64,000 bases of DNA from Marsupella aquatica (Eukaryota; Marchantiophyta). The stretch spans positions 21,948,001 through 22,012,000 of the forward strand of contig OZ316894.1 of NCBI GenBank assembly GCA_973895155.1, given 5' to 3'. Position 1 is the stretch's first letter; the number at the start of each line of letters is the position of its first letter. Both the position numbers and the translations under genes were made by a program. Positions 1-10,600 of the stretch are shown here, piece by piece. The notes beneath the pieces are model-generated. The model saw only the letters and a list, made by a program, of their open reading frames with translations. It searched no databases and was not told the origin of the DNA.

Positions 1-661
1 CTAGACTTTTCATAAGATAGGGCTAATTGATTTTAGGAGGAAATATAGAGGAAATATAGGGCTATTGATTTTTCCTAGACTTTTTTCCTCTATATAAAAT
101 AGGGCTATTGATTTTAGGCTAGGAATGTACGTACACCCCAAAGCCTCCATAATGTTTCTTGAGCCTAGTAGGAATGCAAAGTCTGTGCAAAAGGGAAATC
201 ATGCTTTATACTCTTTTTAATTTCTACACACAATCACTTTGGGTTATTTGTCTTTCTAGTGGGATGACAAAGAATTAGCACAACTTCTACCTCTTTCTAA
301 TGTAAAGACATCCAGAAAATTGTTAAAGTCATATATTTAGCTATAACAGTTAGTGGAGTACATATCCCAATATAATTACTTTGGAATTAAAAAGCTAATG
401 CCCAACAAAAATAGGCAGTATTGTACCTTTTGTTATGTGTCTAACAAAGCAAACTTTATTGCAGAACTCATAGAGAGAAGTGGGAATAGTCTCCTTTTCA
501 CTCATGGGTTGTTTCCCCTCCAAAAAATAGTGTTCTCTTGATAAAAGGAGCATTACATCACAGTAAGTTTGTGACAAACAATAAGCCCTTTATTTAAAGA
601 GCGTCTGGGTCCCACTCTTCCTTATTCAATTTATTCCTAATGCTTGAATGTAATCTACTAT
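1..661. other. AT-rich intergenic DNA
   Basis: No gene is supported. Short near-duplications of an AT-rich phrase around 'agggctattgatttt' occur at about 20-115. The small open frames on both strands have no family resemblance or consistent coding character. Confidence 0.5.
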
Positions 662-1915
662 CATTATTTATTTATTTATTCCAACAAAACACCCCCAAAA
701 AGGGTGGGGGACCCACAAAGACACCCCAGGGGACAAAAGCCACCCCGGTGAAGGAGCACAGCGGGGAACGCCCAAGCAGCGACAGCCAAATTAATCCAGT
801 CAAAGGGCCCTAAGCACCAATCTAGGCTCACGGTCCCACTGTCCCGGGCAGCTATTCATCCTGGCTCTATACCTAAAGTGTCTGTCCACTAAAGAAGACT
901 TAGATCTATCCATATTCTGGTTTCTAATCTCCCTAGCAACCTTGATCTGGGGAGAAAGAGTGAAAGAAACGACTTTACTTTGGGTAAAACTACACTGCGG
1001 CAATCTTTGAGCAAAAAGTTGGGAAACATTCATCTTGTGCTTACTTGTCATGTGAATTGGCGTTAAGGGAAACAGGGCTGTCAATATTATCCCAAGGGAG
1101 GAGAACAACCTGGAGCTGTTCGAGGGCTCCCCGAATCTGTTTGCTTTTCTTCTCAGACTGACACATCGGCAGCATAGCCTTAAGGCGAGTCTCGGTATTG
1201 CGCAGGATGACCCAGCCAGGAAGATTGCCCAGGAAATTAGAGTAAATGACGTTGTTTCTCTCATTCCATATACTGCTGCAGAGCTCCATCAAGAGAACAA
1301 TAGACCCTGGTTGTCTCTTGGGTTGTCTCTTCTATCGCTTAATAGCAGAAGCAATGGCTTCATATAGTGAGCTACAATCATGATGTAGAGCTGGAGAGTC
1401 CCGCAGAAGACTTTGCACTTCCTTCCATCTTGCAGTCACCTTGCTGCAGCTAAAGAACAGGTGTTCAGTGTGTTTGAAAGCTGACTTGCAACGATAGTAC
1501 ACACCGTCACAGACTTTCAGTGGCTGCCTCTTTCGTTGGTGAAAAAGCCATGATTGAGAAGATGCCACACAAAGAATCTAACTTTTGGTAGCGCCCAACC
1601 CCCTCACAGCTTCTTCCACAATTGCCCCCATTGTGACTATGTGTTCTGGTGGTCCCATCTTAGATTCAACTTTGTAACATTATAGTCCATAAGAAGAGAG
1701 CACTTAACCCAGACAGCATTGGGGAAGGACCAGCCCCGGGTTTTTACCTAGCCAATCCCACGGCCATCCGGCGCAGTCTTGCAGGAGTCCATTGTTGAGG
1801 CCGGTGATTTGTTTCAGCTTGCGATAGAACTTAATGAACTCTGTGTGCCTGCTCCACCTATTGCTCCTGATCCGTTGGTGTAGTTCTTCTTCGTTCATCC
1901 AACCCTATTCAGTCC
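662..1915 (-). mobile_element. LINE (non-LTR retrotransposon) 3' fragment, decayed
   Basis: Read on the minus strand, broken frames between about 1900 and 800 resemble the C-terminal end of plant LINE ORF2. The piece at 1332-1568 has a zf-RVT-like region, with spaced Cys residues followed by 'EHLFFSCSKV' and a downstream Trp. The piece at 1041-1292 has the 'WNERNN' signature that follows zf-RVT in many plant LINEs. Stops and frame changes separate the pieces, so the copy is dead and lacks the reverse-transcriptase core. The minus-strand 3' end runs into a TAAA-type simple repeat (about 667-682), as expected for a LINE tail. Exact ends are uncertain. Confidence 0.6.
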
Positions 1916-2223
1916 CCTAGAGATCAGTGATCTTTTGATGTGCATGTTGATCATGTACCGTCGTAGTCTAGCTATCATGATTCAAGCCATTTCAAATTTC
2001 ATATTGCACCCTTGAGTGTAGTGTACTCTAAAATATTAAAAAGCAAATAAAAGAGGGAACTAGTAAATATGCCCCCTTCTGCTGATCTCAATGCATGACA
2101 CAATCTTGACTATCCTGGTGATTTTGAAAAGTAATATATATATATATATTTTGCCTCAAAAGCACTTTTATTTGTCAATTAAATTGGAATCAAACTGAGA
2201 AAAAACCCTAGACCAGACACATC

Positions 2224-2513
2224 CTGGGGGTCTCACTATATGGATGCCTCCCCATCACCTACGATGTTTTTAGGCCTCATACCCACTAAAATGTAAGAAA
2301 AATTTATTTTTAACCCCTATAAAGTTGGAATATTCTTGGAATATTCCAAAATTTTGGTTATAAAGACCCTAATGTTCTTATAAGTCTTGAAATTTGATTT
2401 AAAAGACCCTATTGTTCTTCTCAGAAATTTGTAAGTCTTCCCTTTGAACCAATAAAATGACCTTATACTTTGTTGCACGTGATGTGCCATTTTTGTAAAA
2501 GTCAAACCCCCAG
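2224..2513. mobile_element. hAT-type MITE, copy A, with intact TSD
   Basis: This 290-bp non-coding element has terminal inverted repeats: CTGGGGGTCTCAC at the left end and, read inward from the right, CTGGGGGTTTGAC. It is flanked by a perfect 8-bp direct repeat, GACACATC (2216-2223 and 2514-2521). Eight-base target duplications with short TIRs and no coding capacity fit a non-autonomous hAT-superfamily element. Related copies lie at 27841-27999 (truncated), 54716-54955 (diverged) and 58941-59219 (intact). Confidence 0.88.
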
Positions 2514-2521
2514 GACACATC

Positions 2522-5500
2522 GTGGTAGTTGATAGAAAAGGAATAGCTCCCACTAGAATAGTATACAAACGAACCTGAATGCTAATAGAAGCAATGACAA
2601 AAATAGTTGTGTATGCTATCATTTTGACATACACAATTTTTTTTATTTCCATCACATAAACTTTGGTAGGCCCTGGAGTCTTGGTCTAGAGGCTTCACTC
2701 TTAGAAGGCTAGATCCCAACTCTAGCTTAATTGAAAATTATTAGTACTTAGATGTCGTAGAGTTTGAAAACCTTGGCAGTGCACCCCTCCAGTTTATGCA
2801 CTAGTTCAAGAGGATTTTGCTTATGATCATGAAAAATGATTGAAAAGGGGAGGCAGTTGTCTCACATGAAACCAAGGGAAGCTGGTCTCGTATGGAAGCA
2901 GAAGTCAAGAATAGATATTTACTAGCCCCGACTACCCGTTCTTTGAATTTGAATAGCGGAGAGGACAATAAAAGTGTCAACAAATATTCACATTCTTTGA
3001 AGGTTAATGAAATGATAAAAAACCATAATACATGCCATCATTTTAATAATCATACATGACATACCATCCTCCTTTCTATTCACATCCCTTTTTCTATGCA
3101 CATATATTGTGGGGCCCTATAGCCCATTTTTTTGAAAGTACATAGAAATCATGACAAAAAGCATGCATGATTATCATTTGATATACAAATAGTCATGAGA
3201 GTTTTCGTGGAATATAGAGTTAGGGTCTAGAGGCTTCATTCTAGAAGCCTAGGCCCCAACTCTAGCTTGTGGTTGGCACTTTATAAGTAAGATGTTTAAA
3301 ATAAACAACAAATATTTGTTAGTCAAGGCTTCATAACATTTGTTAAACCACAACTACCGGTTTAAAATGGCCCCCATCCCTGTCGCATCACTGCTCACTC
3401 CTGCGCACGGGGAACATGCCCACCATTGCTCCAGCCCTACCTCACTTACTGCCTGTTTGTTCAGCCAATGAAAACATAGGGACTCTTGTACCAAATTTTT
3501 CACAATATAAACTATTTTTGGTAGCCATTTTTGGTAAGTTGTGTATATCCCCCAGATCTATAGTTTGAGCCATAGATTGATGAACAAATGAGAGAACAAG
3601 AGAGGGCCTAAAATTCCTGAAGTTGACTGAATTGCATGTACAATGAGAGCTACGTACTGATAACCACAGTTGAATAGGGGCAGGGTGTGTTTTAATTTAA
3701 TGTTGCTCTACTAGGAAGCACCTTTGCTCACCTGTGACAAGTCAATTGTCCATACTTGGAAGTAATTTTTTCTAACAAGTATTCATCTATGACCCTATTA
3801 ATACCCACCTTACATCTAATAATAGCAAATTGCAATACAATCTTCTAAATGAGAACTGCATTGAATTTTATTGAGCGAATGCATGGATTTATTTGTTACA
3901 ATTGCATGGGGTGGGCCATATTACTACAAATATCCCAATCTGAGAAACCTAAGTTGGCTTTGTGGTCCAAATTGTGAAGGACTTGTCTATATTGTCTTAC
4001 TTTCATGGTCATTGATGTTGGAGACGTGCAAGTTAAAAGGCCTACCTTGAGAAGCACACCAAATATGGCTTGCTTGTTGTTTGAGCTTCTATATATTTTG
4101 ATCATTGTTTTTGCAAGAAGACAAGATGGATATAAGAGACTTGTTGATGATTTAGGATACTTGCTGTCTTCGTATAGTCTACCTTCTTTCATTTCCACTT
4201 CTGTCTCCTTCTGCGCTACTTTGCATGTGTCAAATTGCAGATCACTCATTAGTTAATATAAGGGGTTTCTTTTGTGTTGTAAAAATATTGAGGTTACTTG
4301 AAGAACAATACCCCTAGCTCCCTCCTCACAAGTCAAGGAGACTTGAACAACAAAAAACACGTCCAATGAAGGTCAGCACATAATATTTGCAATATAAACA
4401 AAATATCTACACTATAAAGTAAATTCCCGACAACCAAGTAGGGAAGGTCAAATCTGATTTGAAGGGTTAGAATAATTAAAGGACGACATTAATGGTAAAG
4501 ATCTAGTAGGCCCAATTTGCCCAAAGGTGATCTTAGTTAAGGTGTTGTCTAGGTAAGGCTCTACCAGAATCGCCAGTGGGGATTCATTGAGGAATTGAGA
4601 GTAGAGGTTGAATTAAGAGTCAGTTCCATAAAGACAAATGGGGGTTCTAAGCTTCAAGCAAAAGCTACATCAATCTTGATTGGCTAAATATATGGATTTT
4701 TAAGGATCTTGCTCTCAAGGCGCCAGTTGCAGTGCTGTTGGCTGGTGTTGTTGCCTGGGCAGTGTGTCTTGGATAATGAGCCCCAAGCAACAAACATGTT
4801 CACAAGCTTGCCCCAATAATAAGGTAGGTAGGCTGATCGAACTACAAGCAAGGGCAACGTGGGTCTAAGAGTGTGTTCCATTTGGTAGATTGCAACCCAT
4901 AGTCAACTCTATCCCCTTCCCATATTCCCCCAAATGCTAGAGCAACTTCAGCCCTTTGGCTCCTTTTAGGATTCCCTCAAAAAATAAAACAGGACAGAGC
5001 CTGTTGTCATTTGCCTTGACTTCACTAAAATGGAGGAGCAAAACATGATGGATTTTTACAATGGGGTGAGAATGGACAAATGAAACTCAACTATGATGCA
5101 CTAGTTATATATTATTTTGTATCACTAAAAAATAATGAAGGGCACCAAACCAGGAGAGCAGATTTATAATTAAGATGAGAAACGTATCAAAGGGGGAATT
5201 TAAGACCTGTGGAGACCCAATAGAAGGAGAACACCAAAGCCTGGCCCTGTTATAAAAGCGTGAATGAAACAGGACGCAGCCTATTGCTTAAAGTCTATTG
5301 CCTCCAAAACTCCTAAACATCCTAAAGCCTCAGGGAGTTTTATTCTGGAGAAAGGTTGACAGATAGTAAGGGAGTGAGTTAAAAAATGTTTAAGCCCTGC
5401 AAACCTTTGTCTAATTGAGTTCATGATAAACATGAATGACCTGCATACACTATCAGAGGCATTCGTCCCAGCACAATGTCTTTACTGACCCCTTAGAGTC

Positions 5501-6713
5501 AGTTCCAAAATTCTTGGCCTAAGGCTGTGCAATATTGGCTATCTCCATCACAAACACCAATGATGATGTTTTTGGCGACAAACAAACACAACCCTTCATG
5601 TTTGTGCAATGCCAGCAAAGTTAGTCAGATCTGGGAACAGTAAGAACAAAGAGTGGGGGCGACTAACAAAATAGTTTAGAGTGCTTATGAAGCATAAAAA
5701 ATGATTCTTTGATGCACCTTTAAGAATGTTATGAGCATTTTGATGTAAGCACTGACTTTTCAGTGTATGTATTATTAAAACAAAAAAGAACATGTATGAG
5801 CATGGCTAGTATAAAGCATACATAAGTAGTGGTCCATGAATTAATTCTAACTTGTTTGTAGTACTTTTCACCATGCACATCCATTTGTATTTTATTCCTT
5901 TGTATTTCTTATGGCCTGTGAAAGCACCATGTTCTGCCTTCTCACAGAATGCACTCCCCAATGGCCCTGAACCCACTATCCCTCACTAATGGAATTATAA
6001 ATGCATGTACATTCAGTAAGGTTTTCCATCTGGGTTTTTATGGGACAGCAATGTCAGTTGCCGCCAGGCAGTCGCCCTGGGGTTTGGTTGATTGATATCC
6101 AACAAAACTCGTCCTGAAAAAGCTGTGTTGTACTCAAATTTTGTTTTGGTTTGGGGTGACCAATTATTTAGAGCATCTCACTCCTAGTACCCACTTTGAC
6201 AAACCCTACAATGTAGCTCTCACCCTTAATGCCCTCTAAGACACACCATACAAACTTAGCTCTATTGCATGCAAGCTTGCCCCCACAAAGGCAACTCCAT
6301 CTGCTAATCATCAGGACCATTGAATATATAGCAAGGGGCCAGCCCCCTTGGAGCATCTGTGCTTGGGATCACTCTTGGGTCCTGAGGGGCCACCCACATA
6401 CAACCTTTAGAGCATCTCCACGGTTTGGTGACCAATGCTTCCCAATAGAAAGAGATGACTCTAGGGGGATTGAGGTGACTATGTTTTCCACAACCCCAAT
6501 GAAATGCCCCCTAAATGACGTCCATTCCCTACATATACTATACAAATAGATTTGGATGTGTTCTTCATTCATCTCTTCAATGTCATCATTCTATTCAATG
6601 TCATCTACAGCAGCTGTTGAATAGCAAAAACAATCATGTAAGTTTTGCAAGTGGAGTATATTCGTTACTAGTTTAAAGTACTAGTTTGAAAATTACAAGT
6701 TAAATGGGCATGT
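2522..6713. other. Repeat-rich intergenic DNA without a supported gene
   Basis: A diverged duplicate pair is visible: the phrase 'tctagaggcttcact' and its surroundings at about 2675-2735 recur at about 3222-3270. At 6170-6430 three copies of a 'gagcatct' phrase resemble the ends of plant MITEs, but no matched ends or target duplications could be fixed. The overlapping opposite-strand open frames at 3896-4256 show no recognisable family. Confidence 0.45.
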
Positions 6714-6786
6714 GATCGCGTGGCCTAATGGATAAGGCGCTCGCCTCCGGAGCGGGAGATTGTGGGTTCGAGTCCCACCGTGATCG
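6714..6786 (+). tRNA. tRNA-Arg (anticodon CCG)
   Basis: This 73-nt cloverleaf has all arms paired. The acceptor stem is GATCGCG with CGTGATC (one G-T pair). The D arm lies at 6723-6738. The anticodon stem CTCGC/GCGGG encloses loop CTCCGGA, giving anticodon CCG at 6747-6749, which reads the Arg codon CGG. The T arm is GTGGG-TTCGAGT-CCCAC, and the discriminator is G6786. No intron is present. Four T residues follow directly (6787-6790), a standard RNA polymerase III terminator. All expected arms are present, so the gene is probably functional. Confidence 0.96.
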
Positions 6787-6790
6787 TTTT
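6787..6790 (+). terminator. Pol III T-run terminator of tRNA-Arg
   Basis: Four consecutive T residues directly follow the discriminator base of the tRNA. Confidence 0.8.
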
Positions 6791-6826
6791 AGAAAATCAT
6801 TTCTTTCGTTGCAAATGCCCCTATTG

Positions 6827-7115
6827 TGTATCGGGTTCATGCTCAGAACTGATTTTTTCTTCCAATTTCGAAATCATTTCTTTCTTTGCAAATGCCTCGA
6901 TTGTTTGTTGGGTTCATGCTCAGGACTGATTTTTTCTGCTAATTTGGAGCTAATTCATGGGAAGTGACTCCACTGTCGGGTTCATGCTCAGGCCTGACTT
7001 TTCTGCTAATTTGGAGCTAATTCATGGGAAGTGACTCCATTCTGTTTGTCGGGTTCATGCTCAGGACTGATTTTTTCTGCTAATTTCGAGCTAATCTATG
7101 GGAAGTGACTCGATT
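6827..7115. repeat. Degenerate tandem repeat downstream of tRNA-Arg
   Basis: About four imperfect units share the phrase 'gggttcatgctcaggactga' followed by a T-rich stretch and 'ctaatttggagctaattc'. They begin near 6831, 6918, 6977 and 7060. The first, most diverged unit adjoins the tRNA 3' end. Unit length varies between about 60 and 90 bp. Confidence 0.75.
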
Positions 7116-7221
7116 CCGTGAGATGGGTCTCTCGATTCCTGTGCAAGAGACAAGCTCTGCTGATCATGGACAAATTAGTAGTGCTGATAATAACACTTGA
7201 CGATAACCCCACAACAGCACT

Positions 7222-7308
7222 AAGTGCCCAGCAGATCGACCAACCTGCCGAAGTGCCAAGCAGATCGAACAACCTGCCGAAGTGCCAAGCAGATCGAACA
7301 ACCTGCCG
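7222..7308. repeat. 29-bp tandem repeat, three units
   Basis: Three adjacent 29-bp units (7222-7250, 7251-7279, 7280-7308), each beginning 'aagtgcc' and ending 'aacctgccg'. Units 2 and 3 are identical; unit 1 differs at two positions. They lie about 330 bp upstream of the TRIPP start codon, in its promoter or leader. A small open frame crosses them, but its only support is the repeat itself. Confidence 0.85.
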
Positions 7309-7638
7309 TGCAGCAGCAGCACGTGAGTCCTTCGCCATCACAGGTGCTGTGGCTCCAGCTGGGCGCCCTGTGACCCTGTTTCCTTGTACGAAAACGAGGT
7401 GTGGGATGATCATGATGCTGGTGATGATTTTGTCGGGATCTCTATTGCAGAGCTGATTTTTTTTCATTCCAAGTGCGTGAGGGAGAGATTGAAGGTAGAC
7501 AGACACCGATTCGACGGTGCCCGAATAATACATCGTCATGCTCGGTCCGCCCTGATGTTAAGTTCCAGCAGGTGAGGTGAGGGGAGGTGAGGTGTGGTGA
7601 CATGACATGACTCTAAATTTAGGTGATGCAACTCTACA

Positions 7639-10600
7639 ATGAATTTCCTTCTGAGGAGTTCCACTCAGATCAATGCGACAGCAGGAGCAGCAGCAGCGGC
7701 AACAGCAGGAGCGGGGGATGCTCCATTTTCAACTGCCACGGAGGCTGATAGGGACCAAAAGCCTATACTCCACTCCATCTCTTTCAACAGTCTGCACCCG
7801 CTGACAACGGCCGATTTTGCGATGGTGGACGAGCTCAAAGGAGCCGGGGAGTTTGGGAGCATCTGGACCCGCATGCCAATTGAGGACCACTATGATTTCC
7901 CACCGGATGAAGGCTGCATTCTCGTTCCCTTTCGTAAGTGCCTGTTTTTCCCTTTAGCAGCTGTTTTGTTCGGTGTTATGTTATGTTATAAGATGTCGTC
8001 TGTTCTCTACCCCAGATGCATGGCCTAGCCTTGGAGAGTCAGAGCTCTGGGCTCAAGTTGGCGTTCCATGGATGCCTTTTGTTAGCGCAGAGAATGACGA
8101 AGGTGCGGAGTCATTAGATGAAGACAATGTAGGTCACCTAAAGTCTTTTGTTTGCTCTATGTTTAGGGGATTTCCCTGAGAATTGGGCGTCAGCCCCAGA
8201 TGTTGCTTCCCTGGAGTTCCTTCATCGTGACTTCATTTTCCCTGGTAAGCATCACCACTTGTGAGCCTCATGACAATTCGTCATGGTTCCTTCTTTCGCG
8301 TTTGATTGATCGGATATCATGGCCTGTTTTTCTTTGCTCACTCATTCACTCACAAGGTTACTTCGAATTGAATTTGGCTCACTTCACTCAGTCTTGTCGC
8401 TAGTTTTGATTAAGGTTAGCCGATGAAAATCTCGAAGGCTCTAGAATTGGTGTCTGAAAGGACGATAACAGTGTTTTCATAGGAGCTCTAAAGGTTTGCA
8501 GTTGTACTAGAAGGGAAGAGGAAAGTCAGTCCACATTTGGACAGAATTGGAGATTGCTTACGTCTGAGACTTTGTTGTGTTATGTGCAGGCGAGCAGTTT
8601 CATATTCTCGTGCATGTAAGAGCCGAGGATCCCTCGGGTCCTGAAATCCTGACTCCTTTTAAGGTTGCCGCTGCTATGAAAAACCTTGCAGCCAAGAAAA
8701 CTAAAGAAGTGTCCTCTGGAGCGTCCGAAGGAGATAAAGGGAGTGGTATTATTGATGCACAGACTGGTGCCACTGATACATCTGATGATAAGATAGCAGA
8801 TGAGCCCAGGAGTACAAAATGGAAGCTGAAATTAGAGGAAGTTAGTGAAAGAAATGAAGGGTCTTCACCCCTTCATCCTTCTTACAGTCCCACTACTGTA
8901 CTGAACCAAGAAGGAAAAAAGAAGAGAACGCTCACGTTGCTGGAGAACTTTCGCAAGTCACACTACTACGTGCGCATTCTGAAAGAGGACGAACCTCTTT
9001 GGAAGAAGCCAGTTGTGGGTGCAGTTGAATCCCCACAATCTGGGGGCGAAGGCAGGGCTCCTGATGAGCATAGTAAGAAAGGGGGGATTTATGGATGCAC
9101 CGCAGTGCCAATAGAGGAGGGAACATTTGATCCTCACTCAGCTGGTGGAATTGCCAGGCGCGCTGTTGCTTGCTCCCTACTTGAAAACGGAGACATTGTG
9201 GTAGGTTTTTCATCGTTTCTAAGTCGTCAAACTAGGAATTGATATGGAGAAAGGAGCATTGTGAATATATTTTCTGGAGATTATTTTATGGACCTTTGGT
9301 TGCGATGGAACTCATTTGCTTCTCGGACCTGTTGTCTTCTGCCTGTCTTTTGTATTGGAGAGAAATATTCTTCATTGTCACATTTATGTTTGCGTGTCTT
9401 CATTTCAATTTTGGGAGATGCTAGTTGATCACTGACAGCATGCAGTTGTTGCTGCAAGTGACCATGGCGGCAGACTTCATCGCAGATGATGCCTTCCTGG
9501 AAGTTCTACAGTATGAACGATTTGAACCTTCTGGTCAAGTTGGAGAACAGCTCCTGACGAGAGGTAGCTGGGATCCAACACAAGGCCTACTTCAGTGGTT
9601 ATTACCCTTGGATCGTCCGTCTTCCCCGCCCCCATCAGTTGTTGGGCCCATCCAGGCCTCTCCTCCTAGGGTTGCCTTATCTGCAACCAACTCCACTATT
9701 TTCTCGTTTGGCCACTTGCGGTCATCTTCTGCGGGATCAATTCCAGCTTTGCAACCACAACCTGGGACTTTATCTACAGCGACCCATTCGCCACCGATTT
9801 ATGGCTCCAAAGTGTGGGATTCTGTGCTGCAAGAGAGGAGCAACAAGGGAGAGGCTGGCAGTGAAGGGCTTTTGTCCTTTAGAGGGGCAGTCCTTGAACC
9901 CCAGCGTTTTTCAGCACACTGTGGTCTCGAGGGTCCACATGTTCCTGGCAAACGGTGGAGACGAAAACTTTCTATTGTTCAACCAATAAAACTGGAGTCC
10001 TATTCTGCACATTGCAACACGCAGGACCTCATCTGTGTTCTTGTAGAGGTGCGTTTTTCTACCTGTCCTTGTTTGATTAAAAAACCGCCAGATTTCTTAT
10101 ACAAGTGATGGATTTGTTTTCTGTTGGAACTGATTGGATATAATCACAATCATTCTCTGATGAGAAGTTTGATCTCCTGTAAGCTTGTGGGTGGGCTTTG
10201 ATTTAAGCAATTCCATGTGATTGAAATTGTAATATTCACACAGTCGTTCCTATGCTCGATCTTCTGAGATCATTAGAATAGCTGTAAAGTTGTTGATCCA
10301 AAAGTCACTTAAGCAGTAAAAGGTTTATGATTTTCATACTTGCATGATAGGTTCCATTTTGGATGACTCTGTTTGATGTTGAAAAATACTGATACTTCTG
10401 TTGCGAATCTTGCTGCTGCGTTTAGAATGTGCTACCACCCACTGGGAACACATCCGATGTAGTGATCTTTGTGGATTCCGTGAATATAGTATGTCAATCA
10501 GCAGCTCCTGGGAGTCCGCCTCTGCCTATCCCTGTCAGTTGTGTGGAGTCTGGAGATGACCAAGAACTACCTGGTCTTCCATTAAGGTGACTCTTCTGCT

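Noticed and set aside
3896-4256. Opposite-strand frames of 117 and 83 codons
   Set aside because: Neither resembles a protein family and they overlap each other.
6170-6430. MITE suggested by 'gagcatct' phrases
   Set aside because: No paired inverted ends or target duplication could be matched.
7096-7575. Overlapping frames on both strands across the 29-bp repeat
   Set aside because: Length comes from repeat periodicity; there is no family resemblance and no splice link to the TRIPP gene.
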